From positions 1 to 41,735 of the forward strand of contig CAJUDQ010000009.1 in the NCBI GenBank assembly GCA_910585215.1: 41,735 bases of DNA, read 5' to 3'. This DNA comes from an uncultured Lachnospiraceae bacterium (GTDB lineage: Bacteria; Bacillota; Clostridia; Lachnospirales; Lachnospiraceae). Below, piece by piece: positions 1 through 7,978 of this stretch. Below the pieces are notes generated by a model. The model did no database searches. It saw nothing but the letters and a program-made list of their open reading frames with translations, and had not been told where the DNA came from. The translations under genes and the position numbers were made by a program. The first letter of the stretch is position 1. Every line of letters begins with the position of its first letter.

Positions 1-85
1 TCCGGCATCCTGCCCTGTGAAGCCCGGACTTTCCTCACCTGCTGCCTTTCGGCATCTGCAGCCGCGACCATCCATTTTACTCACC
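1..85 (-). ncRNA. rnpB: RNase P RNA, 5' part only (runs off the left edge)
   Basis: This is the catalytic RNA of RNase P, which removes 5' leaders from tRNA precursors. Read on the minus strand, the segment contains the highly conserved P4-region core GAGGAAAGTCCGGGCT, preceded by the usual G-rich 5' helix and a small GCCGAAAGGC hairpin. The 5' end is put near base 85 because a consensus promoter ends about seven bases upstream. Only the first 85 or so nucleotides are present; the rest lies beyond the window start. It follows the nucleoside-kinase gene with no visible terminator, so read-through transcription is also possible. Confidence 0.93.
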
Positions 86-91
86 GTTAAA

Positions 92-120
92 ACTATAACA
101 TTTTTCTTCTCTTTTGTCAA
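92..120 (-). promoter_or_regulatory. Sigma-A promoter of rnpB
   Basis: On the minus strand, a perfect -35 TTGACA (115-120) is followed by a 17-base spacer and a TATAGT -10 (92-97). Its position directly in front of the RNase P RNA sets the RNA's 5' end. The -35 box lies only 20 bases past the stop codon of the upstream gene. Confidence 0.85.
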
Positions 121-139
121 ACCAATACCGCTTTTCTAT

Positions 140-1801
140 TTACAGCTGAAAACAGCCTCCTCCAATAAATTCACGAAGAAGTGAATTTGCCGGCACACTG
201 TCGCTGCTTACCCCAAGAAAATAATCCATAAATTTCAACATTCTCTTTGCTTCTGTATAATAAGGACTTTCTGTGGATATTCCAAACAAAAGCGGCTCTA
301 CATACTGTTTTAATACCGACAGCTCATAAATAAGTGCCGAATTAAACATAACGTCGGCTTCCTCCTGAAATGGAAAAATATTTCGTTCCTCACCGTTTCT
401 TACTGACTGCCATCTTGCCAGAGTTTCCTCTGCACCTGTTCCCCTTGTTCTGGCATCCCTTACAATCCGGCGCAGAAGTCTGCAGTCTGTAGTGGAAATC
501 CGATTATGTTCATCAACGTTTAATTGTGTCAGAGCACTTATGTATATTTTAAATTTGCTCTCCTTTGGAAGCATGTATGTCATTTTTTCATTCAGACAGT
601 GAATCCCTTCGATTACAAGAATATCATCTTTTTCAAGTTTTAATGTATTTCCCTTATACATCCGCTTTCCTTCCACAAAATCGAATGTGGGAAGCTCTAC
701 CTCCATGCCGTGCAGAAGTTTTTCCATATCATTGTTAAACAGAGCAATATCTAATGCTTCAAGTGCTTCAAAATCGTAGTTTCCATCGCTGTCTCTGGGA
801 TTATCTTCTCTGTTTACGAAATAATTGTCTACTGCAATTGGGTGAGGATGCAGTCCACAGGCTCGAAGCTGTATAGAAAGACGATGCGAAAATGTAGTTT
901 TGCCGGAAGATGACGGACCGGCAACAATGACAAATTTTACATCTTCTGCACTTTGAATTTTTTTTGCAATCTCTGCAATCTTCTGCTCCTGCAAAGCCTC
1001 CTGTACCAACATGATTTCTCTGATATTTCCCCTTGAAATCTGCTCATTTAACGCTCCTACAGTATCTACTCCCATAAGTGCACCCCATTTGGAAGATTCT
1101 TTTAAAATTCCAAAAACCTTTGCCTGCGGCCGAAATTCCGGAACCTCCTTCGGATTTTCCTTTACCGGCATCTGCAATACAAATCCCTCATCATACGAAT
1201 ATAGTTCAAATTTTTTCAGATATCCAGTAGATGGTACCATATATCCATAAAAATAATCTTCAAATTTATTCAGTCGATAAACATTTACTCTTGAGCTTCT
1301 CCGAAATCGAAACAGCTTTTCCTTATCATGCATGCCGTGCTCTTTGAAAAATAAAATAGCATCATTTGTAGACACCACCCGCTTTTCAAAAGGAATATCA
1401 GCCCGCACGATTTCACACATTCTGTTTTTTACCTGTTTTAAGACGTTTTCTTCAACACGAATTTCACCCTCAATCTCACAGTAATATCCTTTACTCAGAG
1501 AATACATGACATCAATTCCTTTGATTTTCTGTCCATATATATCATAAAAAGCCTTTAGCATGACCATAACAACACTTCTTCTGTAAGTTTCATTTCCACA
1601 GACGGTATCTGTAGCCAGAAAAGAAATGCTGCTTTTATCTTTCACTGTCTGTCCAAGTTCGCTTAATTTATTATCCACCATTGCCAGTACAATATCATTT
1701 TCAAACCTGCTCTGATATTCTGCTGCTATCTCCATCAACTTTGTTCCCTCATGATAGTTTCTTTTTTCCCCTTCTACCGTTATATAAAACTCTGTACTCA
1801 T
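140..1801 (-). CDS. TGS-domain nucleoside (uridine) kinase-like protein
   Basis: The 553-residue protein fuses a threonyl-tRNA-synthetase-like N-terminus (TGS-like fold, roughly residues 5-65, then a region resembling the tRNA-SAD editing domain to about 230) to a C-terminal P-loop kinase of the uridine kinase/phosphoribulokinase family. Walker A is GPSSSGKTT at 295-303, followed by VDNYF at 324-328 and VIEGIHCLN near 396-404. Family knowledge suggests phosphorylation of uridine/cytidine or a related nucleoside in the cytoplasm; the exact substrate cannot be read from sequence. An AGGAGG site sits just upstream of the ATG. The gene is the last protein gene of the dnaG-rpoD-trmK run, 24 bases after trmK. 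This fused architecture is common in Clostridia and is not an assembly artefact. Confidence 0.9.
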   Translation of the reverse strand: MSTEFYITVEGEKRNYHEGTKLMEIAAEYQSRFENDIVLAMVDNKLSELGQTVKDKSSISFLATDTVCGNETYRRSVVMVMLKAFYDIYGQKIKGIDVMYSLSKGYYCEIEGEIRVEENVLKQVKNRMCEIVRADIPFEKRVVSTNDAILFFKEHGMHDKEKLFRFRRSSRVNVYRLNKFEDYFYGYMVPSTGYLKKFELYSYDEGFVLQMPVKENPKEVPEFRPQAKVFGILKESSKWGALMGVDTVGALNEQISRGNIREIMLVQEALQEQKIAEIAKKIQSAEDVKFVIVAGPSSSGKTTFSHRLSIQLRACGLHPHPIAVDNYFVNREDNPRDSDGNYDFEALEALDIALFNNDMEKLLHGMEVELPTFDFVEGKRMYKGNTLKLEKDDILVIEGIHCLNEKMTYMLPKESKFKIYISALTQLNVDEHNRISTTDCRLLRRIVRDARTRGTGAEETLARWQSVRNGEERNIFPFQEEADVMFNSALIYELSVLKQYVEPLLFGISTESPYYTEAKRMLKFMDYFLGVSSDSVPANSLLREFIGGGCFQL

Positions 1802-1825
1802 ATTACCTCCTGTATCTAATCTTCC

Positions 1826-2554
1826 TCACTCTATCCTCTCTAACACCTGGTCAATGAGCTTTATATCTCTTTGCAGCTCCTGTCTTCTCTGTCCGACAGT
1901 TTCTTTCACATTTCCTTCAAGCTGCTCTAATATCTGCAGTTGCTGCCTCTTTTTCCATTCAAGATATTCTTTTAAAACGAAATCTTTCTGCTGTATCAGC
2001 CGTTTTCCATACAGATAATCGGTTTCACTGTAATCATCTGCACAATCTTTCGTTTTATTACACATCTTACAATTGTTTTGGACTGCTTTTAAAACCGTAT
2101 AATACTTCCCTGTATCAAAAATCATTTGCTCTCTTATAATGTCATATCCATTTTTTATCAGATATTTTCTTACAAGAAATATCTCTGAATGGGGTGATAA
2201 AACCAGCTCTTTTGCCGTTTTTATCACCCTTTCACCTTTTTTTAATATGTTGACAATCAGTTCCCCACCCATGCCTGCAATAATAATGGAATCTGCCTCA
2301 TTTTCACAAAGGGCTTCCAATCCGTCTGACTGTCTGGTTTCAATCCATTCTGATAAATTTTCTGCCTGTATATGTTTTTTTGCTCTTTCCAGCGGTCCCT
2401 TATTGATATCCAGCGCAAAAGCATGCTTCACCCTTTTGGTCTTTACAAGCTCTATAGGTACATATGCGTGGTCCGTTCCAATATCCGCCGCGGTCCTGCA
2501 GGGACCTACAAAACTAATCACAAGCTTTAATCTGTCCGATAGCTGCATCTCCAA
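1826..2554 (-). CDS. trmK: tRNA (adenine(22)-N1)-methyltransferase TrmK
   Basis: A class I SAM-dependent methyltransferase of the TrmK (YqfN) family, which makes m1A at position 22 of tRNAs in Firmicutes. The SAM-binding motif I reads AADIGTDHAYVP near residues 22-33, the acidic loop ALDIN at 47-51, and the motif IIAGMGGELI at 91-100. The C-terminal part is a coiled, Lys/Gln-rich segment, as in the family. The start is probably the TTG at 2554, which has AGAAGG about six bases upstream; the ATG two codons later is too far from that site. The gene lies directly after rpoD. A three-Cys cluster, CKMCNKTKDC near residues 159-168, sits in the linker to the coiled C-terminus and is unusual. Confidence 0.9.
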   Translation of the reverse strand: MEMQLSDRLKLVISFVGPCRTAADIGTDHAYVPIELVKTKRVKHAFALDINKGPLERAKKHIQAENLSEWIETRQSDGLEALCENEADSIIIAGMGGELIVNILKKGERVIKTAKELVLSPHSEIFLVRKYLIKNGYDIIREQMIFDTGKYYTVLKAVQNNCKMCNKTKDCADDYSETDYLYGKRLIQQKDFVLKEYLEWKKRQQLQILEQLEGNVKETVGQRRQELQRDIKLIDQVLERIE

Positions 2555-2588
2555 TTTATACCTTCTTTCGTACCTTTTTCCTGCCTTT

Positions 2589-3632
2589 TTAATTTTCCAG
2601 AAAATCCCTCAGCTTACGGCTCTTATTTGGGTGCTTTATCTTCCACAGTGCCTTTGCCTCAATCTGTCGAATTCTCTCCCTTGTAACATTAAATTCTTTT
2701 CCGACCTCTTCCAAAGTTCTTTCTTTTCCGTCATCCAAACCATATCTCATAATAAGCACTTTTTTCTCACGGTCCGAAAGGCTGTCCATAACTTCTATCA
2801 GCTTTTCACGAAGCAGGGTATTTGTTGCTGCCTGTACCGGTGTGGCAATATGTTCGTCCTGTATAAAATCTCCAAGATGGCTGTCCTCTTCCTCACCTAT
2901 CGGTGTTTCCAATGATACCGGCTCCTGTGCAAGCTTTAATACCTCATTCACCTTTTCCGGCGTCAGCCCCATACGGTCTGCAATTTCATCCAACTCCGGT
3001 TCTCTTCCAAGCTCATTTAACAATTCTCTTTGGGCACGCATAACTTTATTGATTGTATCCACCATATGCACCGGAATACGAATGGTTCTTGCTTGGTCTG
3101 CAATTGCTCTTGTAATAGCCTGCTTAATCCACCATGTTGCATAGGTGCTGAATTTATAGCCTTTTCGATAATCAAAGCGTTCTACCGCTTTCATAAGTCC
3201 GATATTTCCCTCCTGAATCAAATCCAGAAAAGACATACCACGCCCAAGATATTTTTTTGCAATGCTGACCACCAGACGCAAATTTGCCTCGGCAAGCTCT
3301 TCCTTTGCCGCTGCATCCCCCTGTTCAATTTTTTTTGCACACTCCACTTCCTGCTCTGCTGTCATTAAAGGATATTTTCCCATCTCCTTTAAATACATTC
3401 TGACAGAATCACTTAATCCTATTACATCTGGCACAGAATCATCCAAATCAATAATATTCTGACTTTCCTTTTCTATTTTCTCCATTTCTTCTAGCGTTTC
3501 TTCATCCAGTTCAGGAAACTCTTCATCGTCTTTCAAAAGGTCCTCCTCATTTAAAATTTCTTCTTCCGGCTCCTGAAAAAAATCCTCCTGTTCAGAAGTA
3601 TCTGTAGTATTTCTCATTCTATCTTCTTTCAT
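2589..3632 (-). CDS. rpoD: RNA polymerase primary sigma factor (sigma-70, RpoD/SigA)
   Basis: The housekeeping sigma factor, which directs core RNA polymerase to -35/-10 promoters. It has a very acidic N-terminus without a full region 1.1, then region 1.2 (SVRMYLKEMGKYPLM), the core-binding and -10 recognition region 2 (LDLIQEGNIGLMKAVERFD and YATWWIKQAI), region 3, and the region 4 helix-turn-helix (TLEEVGKEFNVTRERIRQIE) ending close to the C-terminus. The ATG at 3632 is preferred because AGGGTG lies six to seven bases upstream. A GTG three codons earlier (3641) would leave its ribosome site touching the start. The gene follows dnaG by 34 bases in the classic dnaG-rpoD arrangement, so the two are likely co-transcribed. 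Confidence 0.97.
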   Translation of the reverse strand: MKEDRMRNTTDTSEQEDFFQEPEEEILNEEDLLKDDEEFPELDEETLEEMEKIEKESQNIIDLDDSVPDVIGLSDSVRMYLKEMGKYPLMTAEQEVECAKKIEQGDAAAKEELAEANLRLVVSIAKKYLGRGMSFLDLIQEGNIGLMKAVERFDYRKGYKFSTYATWWIKQAITRAIADQARTIRIPVHMVDTINKVMRAQRELLNELGREPELDEIADRMGLTPEKVNEVLKLAQEPVSLETPIGEEEDSHLGDFIQDEHIATPVQAATNTLLREKLIEVMDSLSDREKKVLIMRYGLDDGKERTLEEVGKEFNVTRERIRQIEAKALWKIKHPNKSRKLRDFLEN

Positions 3633-3666
3633 TTTTTTCACCCTTCAACACAATGAATTAAATAAA

Positions 3667-5433
3667 TTACAAATGAATATGAACAGATTTTAACGCCTGC
3701 TGTTCCTTTATGATTTCCTGTAATTCTTTTACATCGGCTGCCTTTCTGCTTCTATTTTCAAGACTGTTTTTCTTTATCTTTCTTACCGTGTCATTCAATG
3801 CCTTTTCTCTTTCCGTCGGTGACATTTCCTGTCGCAACGGCATATTAAACAGTGCTGAAACCTCTCTGTGTTCCTCTTCACTTTCAAAGTGATTTATAAT
3901 TTTCGCCGGATTAATGTCATGATTTCGAATCTGTTCAAACAATAATTCCGCAACCTTATTATATACAGGTTCCGAAAAATCATTCTGATTAATAACCGGT
4001 GATATTTTATCTAAAAGTGAAGGCTCCTCCAAAATCCATGTAATCAAAATTTTCTGCGCCTGCAAAATCCCTTTTTTGGCATCTGTCTTTTTTTCCTTTG
4101 ATGTCCTATGTTCCTGATTTGAAGTTGTTTTTCCTTCACGAGTCGCATAGGTATATGCCTGTCTGCTTATAGATTTTGTGAGGCTTTCCTTTGGAATCTG
4201 ATATTCATGACTGACTGCATCAATATATACATTGCGTTCCAGCTCATCTTCAAATTCCAAAAGCCTTCTTGCTATCTCTGTATAAACTCCTGCTTTTTGG
4301 TCAGGGTCCTCAAGATGAACTCCCTCCATCAGCTGGTCTATTTCAAAAAGAAAGCTGTTTCTTGCATTCTGTATACGTTCTTCATAGGCATCCGCCCCCA
4401 GATTTTTTATAAATTCATCAGGGTCCTTATATGGCTTCATATAAATGACCTTTGCCGACAGTCCCGCTTCCCGAAGCATGGGAACTGCTCTTAAAGCAGC
4501 TCTGGTTCCTGCTGTATCACTGTCATAGGTAAGATATACTGTTTCTGTATACCGTTTCATCAAAAGGCACTGCCTTTGAGTAAATGCAGTTCCAAGAGAA
4601 GCAACAGCATTCGAAAAACCTGCCTGATGAAGTGCAATAACGTCCATATATCCCTCACAGATTAAAAGGCTGTTTTTTTTGCTTGTCCTTGCATAATTCA
4701 TTCCATATAAATTTCGACTTTTATCAAACAGAACTGTTTCCGGTGAATTTAAATACTTTGGCTCCCCTTCTCCCATTACACGGCCTCCAAAACCAATTAC
4801 CTTATTATTAATATCCATAATTGGGAACATCACTCTGTTGATAAATTTATCATACACACCTCGCTCGCTATATGTGAACAATCCGCTTTCCTTCAATATG
4901 TCATCATGATATCCTTTTTCCTTTAAATATCGATATAGGTCATCACGGTACTTCTGGGAATATCCAAGTCCAAATTTTACAATTGTTTCATCTGATAATC
5001 CCCTGCCACGCAAATATTGATATGCCTGTCCCCCCTTTTCGCTTTTTAAAAGCCGAAAAAAATATTTGGCTGTTTCTTTGTTTATTTCCAAAAGAGCAGT
5101 CTTTAAATCACTTTTCTTTCTTTCTTCAGGAGAATATTCCATCTTTGGAAGCTCCATGCCTGCTCTCTGAGCTAAAAACCGCACCGCTTCCGGAAAGGTA
5201 AAATTTTCATATTTCATAATAAAAGAGTATACATTTCCGCCTTCTCCACAGCCAAAGCAGTGAAAAATCTGCCTTTGCCCGTTTACAGAAAAAGAAGGAG
5301 ATTTTTCATTATGAAAAGGACACAGTCCAAAATAGGTATTCCCTTTTTTTTTGAGCTTTACATAATCAGAGATTACATCTGTAATATCATTTCTGCTTCT
5401 TATTTCTTCAATCAAATCATCCGAATAATACAT
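3667..5433 (-). CDS. dnaG: DNA primase DnaG
   Basis: Synthesises RNA primers at the replication fork. The 588-residue protein starts with a CHC2 zinc-binding domain (C38, H41, C59 and C62 visible in LCPFHNE and HCFGCGEGG), followed by the primase core and a Toprim domain with the acidic motif LLICEGYMDVIALH and the metal-binding YDSDTAGTRAA. The C-terminal roughly 150 residues are Lys/Glu-rich and correspond to the helicase-binding domain. Length and architecture are normal for Firmicutes. AAGGAAAG lies four bases before the ATG. It is the first gene of the dnaG-rpoD pair, with 146 bases of A/T-rich DNA before it in which no convincing -35/-10 pair stands out. Confidence 0.97.
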   Translation of the reverse strand: MYYSDDLIEEIRSRNDITDVISDYVKLKKKGNTYFGLCPFHNEKSPSFSVNGQRQIFHCFGCGEGGNVYSFIMKYENFTFPEAVRFLAQRAGMELPKMEYSPEERKKSDLKTALLEINKETAKYFFRLLKSEKGGQAYQYLRGRGLSDETIVKFGLGYSQKYRDDLYRYLKEKGYHDDILKESGLFTYSERGVYDKFINRVMFPIMDINNKVIGFGGRVMGEGEPKYLNSPETVLFDKSRNLYGMNYARTSKKNSLLICEGYMDVIALHQAGFSNAVASLGTAFTQRQCLLMKRYTETVYLTYDSDTAGTRAALRAVPMLREAGLSAKVIYMKPYKDPDEFIKNLGADAYEERIQNARNSFLFEIDQLMEGVHLEDPDQKAGVYTEIARRLLEFEDELERNVYIDAVSHEYQIPKESLTKSISRQAYTYATREGKTTSNQEHRTSKEKKTDAKKGILQAQKILITWILEEPSLLDKISPVINQNDFSEPVYNKVAELLFEQIRNHDINPAKIINHFESEEEHREVSALFNMPLRQEMSPTEREKALNDTVRKIKKNSLENRSRKAADVKELQEIIKEQQALKSVHIHL

Positions 5434-5579
5434 TTTTCTTTCCTTCTTTACTCTCTTTGTTCTTTAAAAAAGCATTTTATTGAAATCGTATACTTATCTA
5501 AATTCTAATATATGATTTTGTTATGAAAAATATGACTGAAAAATCTAAATTTTCCCTGTTTTCCGCCAATATTAAGTAC

Positions 5580-6290
5580 TTATCCGACTGCCGCCTTTAA
5601 TGCTATCTCTATCATATCTGTAAAGGAAGTCTGTCTCTGTTTCGGGGTCGTATTCTCCTCCGATACAAAGGAATCTGAAATGGTAAGCAGACAGGCCGCC
5701 TGTTTTTTACACACTGCCGCATTGTGAAACAGGGCAAAGCTTTCCATTTCGACTGCCAGACAGCCTTGTTCATACAATTTTCTGTAATAATCTTTGCTGC
5801 CCTCTCTGTAAAATACATCTGTAGAATGAATCATTCCTTCCATCAGCTTTTTTCCAGACACTTTTGCTGCTTCTCTAAGTTTATTATTTAATAGTTCGGA
5901 TGGAAAGGCAATATCTTTATCATATCCATTTTGAACAAATGCATAGGAGGATTCCGAATAAGCTTTTGTCACTAATACAATATCAAGCAGATTTAACTCT
6001 TTACAATAAGAACCTGCCGAACCAATGCGAATAATATTTTGAACATTATAAAAATGAAACAGCTCATAGGAATAAATACCCATCGATGGCATTCCCATAC
6101 CGGAACCCATAACAGAAACATAGTTTCCATTATATTGACCTGTATAGCCATACATACCTCTTACATCATTAAACAGTACAGGAGATGTCAGATAGGTTTC
6201 GGCAATAAATTTTGCTCTTAACGGGTCTCCTGGCATAATGACTGTATCAGCGATTTGTTCCGTGCCGGCATTGTTGTGCGGTGTAGACAT
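5580..6290 (-). CDS. deoD: Purine-nucleoside phosphorylase (DeoD type)
   Basis: Cleaves purine (deoxy)ribonucleosides with phosphate to the free base and (deoxy)ribose-1-phosphate for purine salvage in the cytoplasm. The 236 residues match the bacterial hexameric DeoD family. Visible motifs are the N-terminal PGDPLRAKFIA phosphate-binding loop, GSGMGMPSMGIYSYELF, IRIGSAGSY, the substrate-binding VEMESFALF and the catalytic Asp within TISDSFV near residues 202-208. AGGAGG precedes the ATG by about seven bases. The gene is separated from dnaG by 146 bases and is probably its own transcription unit. Confidence 0.95.
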   Translation of the reverse strand: MSTPHNNAGTEQIADTVIMPGDPLRAKFIAETYLTSPVLFNDVRGMYGYTGQYNGNYVSVMGSGMGMPSMGIYSYELFHFYNVQNIIRIGSAGSYCKELNLLDIVLVTKAYSESSYAFVQNGYDKDIAFPSELLNNKLREAAKVSGKKLMEGMIHSTDVFYREGSKDYYRKLYEQGCLAVEMESFALFHNAAVCKKQAACLLTISDSFVSEENTTPKQRQTSFTDMIEIALKAAVG

Positions 6291-6422
6291 AAATTTTACC
6301 TCCTGTTTCCAAATATTTGTTTTTTACTCATTTCTACATATAATATCATATTTAGAGGATAAAATCTACACTCTTTCAAAAGAAAAAGTGAACTTGATAA
6401 AAAGAGGACTATATGGTAGAAT

Positions 6423-6445
6423 GTCATCAGACTTCGTTTGATGAC
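6423..6445. repeat. 10-bp inverted repeat with 3-base loop
   Basis: GTCATCAGAC is followed by TTC and then GTTTGATGAC, giving a ten-pair stem with one G-U pair. It has no T-run on the plus strand, so it is not an obvious plus-strand terminator. It lies about 130 bases upstream of deoD. Confidence 0.6.
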
Positions 6446-6467
6446 TTGCATACGCAAAGCATGCTTT

Positions 6468-6490
6468 ATTTTGGTAAAACACACCAAAAT
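6468..6490. repeat. 8-bp inverted repeat
   Basis: ATTTTGGT and ACCAAAAT form a perfect eight-pair dyad with a seven-base loop, 22 bases beyond the preceding dyad. It could be an operator or part of a structured RNA; no known family is recognised. Confidence 0.5.
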
Positions 6491-6552
6491 GGTCTGATAA
6501 ATTTCCGACCACACAGATATTGTATCATGCTGGTTCATGATTGATTGAACAG

Positions 6553-6613
6553 GTAGAAGCCCTTGTTTTTCCACTGTTTTCAGGTATTGTTCGCCTAGTG
6601 GAAGCCCCTGTTG
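6553..6613. repeat. Imperfect 15-base direct repeat
   Basis: GTAGAAGCCCTTGTT (from 6553) recurs as GTGGAAGCCCCTGTT (from 6599), a 46-base period with two mismatches. It is upstream of the surface-protein promoter. Its function is unknown. Confidence 0.55.
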
Positions 6614-6668
6614 GTGAATAGGAAATGTACAAATTTTAAAACATCTCCAAAAAAAATGTAAATTATTG

Positions 6669-6697
6669 TTGACATTCACGAATCTTTAGTATATCAT
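6669..6697 (+). promoter_or_regulatory. Strong sigma-A promoter of the surface-protein operon
   Basis: A perfect TTGACA (6669-6674), a 17-base spacer and TATCAT (6692-6697) lie 36 bases before the start codon, and a perfect AGGAGG follows at 6720-6725. This combination points to high expression of the secreted protein. Confidence 0.85.
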
Positions 6698-6732
6698 ATA
6701 CGTATCTTTTAAAAACAAAAGGAGGTTATATT

Positions 6733-7296
6733 ATGTTTAAAAGATTAGTAGCAGCAGCTACAGCTACAGTATTAACTATTGCAATGTCTATATCGGCATT
6801 TGCAGCTACAAGTAAGGCTGACAGAGATACTATTTTGAATGCATTAACTGCTAACGGCCTTAAGACATCCGATTCTTATTATCAGCAGGCAGAGCAGTTC
6901 CTTAACAGAACTGACGTAACAGTTACTTCTGCTCAGGCTAAAGATGTAGCTAATCAGATTCCTGAATTAAAGGCTGAATTAAAGAAGGAAGGAATCAAAT
7001 CTGTAGCTCAGTTTAAAGAAAAGCTGAAAAGTGATGCTACTTTTGCAACAAACATTACCGCAAAGGTAAATACTATTGCAAAAAGTGCAGGTATCACAAA
7101 TGTTGTAATTGACGCAAAGACAGGTACTATTGCTTCCTTTACTTATGATGGAAAGAAAAACGTACCTTCATCTAACGGCGCTTTTGCACCTACCGGTGTT
7201 GATTTCTCAACAACAGCAGCAGTCGTTGCAGGTTTAGGCTTATCCGTTGCTGGTATTGCAGTTATTGCTAAGAAAAAAGACTTAGTAAATGCATAA
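6733..7296 (+). CDS. Small secreted surface protein with sorting-like C-terminus
   Basis: A 187-residue protein of no recognised enzymatic family. It has a clear Sec signal peptide (positively charged MFKR, hydrophobic core, cleavage after SAFA near residue 24 or 25), a Lys/Ala-rich helical body, and a C-terminal pattern of APTGVD (152-157), about 20 hydrophobic residues, then KKK (180-182). That order resembles a cell-wall sorting signal, although the motif is not canonical LPXTG. Two class D sortase genes follow immediately, which suggests they anchor it. The codons are simple (GCA, GCT, AAA, TTA) and the promoter and ribosome site are strong, consistent with an abundant protein. A membrane-retained protein with a C-terminal anchor is the alternative. 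Confidence 0.85.
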   Translation: MFKRLVAAATATVLTIAMSISAFAATSKADRDTILNALTANGLKTSDSYYQQAEQFLNRTDVTVTSAQAKDVANQIPELKAELKKEGIKSVAQFKEKLKSDATFATNITAKVNTIAKSAGITNVVIDAKTGTIASFTYDGKKNVPSSNGAFAPTGVDFSTTAAVVAGLGLSVAGIAVIAKKKDLVNA

Positions 7297-7960
7297 TCGG
7301 TCAATCCGAAAATTAAATAAAATAATGGCATATATCTATATGCCATTATTTTTTTCTATTCTGTCATATGGCATAGTATATCTGATTACATCAGATATAA
7401 TCTCATTGGCAACGAATGTATCTAAGCTGATTATGGCAGATGCAGAACCAAGTTTTACTATAAACTATGCAAATACTTTTAATCCTGGTTCTGTAGAAAT
7501 TTCAGATGAAAATACTGTAAGACGCGAGGAAGTTCCTCAGGCACAATACGGAGAATTATATGCTTATGTCAAATGTGAGGATATTGCTCTTGACTGTCCT
7601 GTTTATTTTGGTGACAATACAGATATATTAAAGCTCGGCGCCGGCCAATCCCCTGCTACTTACCAGCCTGGATTTAACCGTTTGATTATGATTGGAGCTC
7701 ATAATAATACATTCTTCAATTGTCTGAAAAATATTAAGGAAGGACATATTATTACAATGGAAACAAGTTATGGAACTTTCAGCTACAAGGTAAGTTCTAC
7801 AGAGATAGTTGATATAACCGGTAAAACTGCATATGACTATTATACTGATTATGAGCAGCTTCTTCTTTATACCTGTTATCCTTTTGATATGCTCGCACAT
7901 ACAGATTATCGCTTTTTAGTTCATGCAGATTTAATTTCAGGTCCAAAGCTCGTAGAATAA
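7289..7960 (+). CDS. Class D sortase (first of two)
   Basis: A membrane-anchored transpeptidase of 223 residues. A basic N-terminus (RSIRKLNK) precedes a membrane segment at about 14-40. The sortase core holds the catalytic His138 in IGAHNNTFF, Cys196 in LLLYTCYPFD and Arg208 in TDYRFLVHADL. The TCYPFD environment and the LGAGQ..PG segment fit class D; GAHN replaces the commoner AGHR around the histidine. The chosen ATG overlaps the stop of the preceding gene by eight bases and has only a weak ribosome site, so translation is probably coupled. A second ATG at 7325 lies inside a terminator-like hairpin. It is probably the enzyme for the upstream surface protein. Confidence 0.88.
   Translation: MHNRSIRKLNKIMAYIYMPLFFSILSYGIVYLITSDIISLATNVSKLIMADAEPSFTINYANTFNPGSVEISDENTVRREEVPQAQYGELYAYVKCEDIALDCPVYFGDNTDILKLGAGQSPATYQPGFNRLIMIGAHNNTFFNCLKNIKEGHIITMETSYGTFSYKVSSTEIVDITGKTAYDYYTDYEQLLLYTCYPFDMLAHTDYRFLVHADLISGPKLVE
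7319..7355 (+). terminator. Hairpin plus T-run overlapping the sortase N-terminal codons
   Basis: AATAATGGCATA (7321-7332) pairs perfectly with TATGCCATTATT (7339-7350) around a six-base loop, extended by two A-T pairs and followed by seven Ts. It has intrinsic-terminator geometry, although the stem is A/T-rich. It lies after the surface-protein stop codon and within codons 11-23 of the sortase frame, and it encloses the alternative sortase ATG at 7325. It probably reduces transcription into the sortase genes. Confidence 0.7.
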
Positions 7961-7978
7961 ACAGAAAAGAGGTATGAC

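Larger units (their letters stand above)
6291..6668. other. Long divergent intergenic region with several small dyads
   Basis: These 378 bases lie between deoD and the divergent surface-protein gene. No convincing gene is seen. A minus-strand open frame covers most of it but lacks a ribosome site and has no recognisable protein. The region holds at least three short inverted repeats (annotated separately or noted at 6523-6540) and an imperfect 15-base direct repeat. It may be a structured leader, a regulatory region or a decayed gene; the sequence does not decide. Confidence 0.5.

Noticed and set aside
2139..2915. A 258-codon plus-strand open frame
   Set aside because: Lies entirely opposite trmK and rpoD, which are well supported.
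6296..6679. A 127-codon open frame on the minus strand in the deoD/surface-protein spacer
   Set aside because: No ribosome binding site, low-complexity tail and no recognisable domain; it overlaps the promoter-side dyads.
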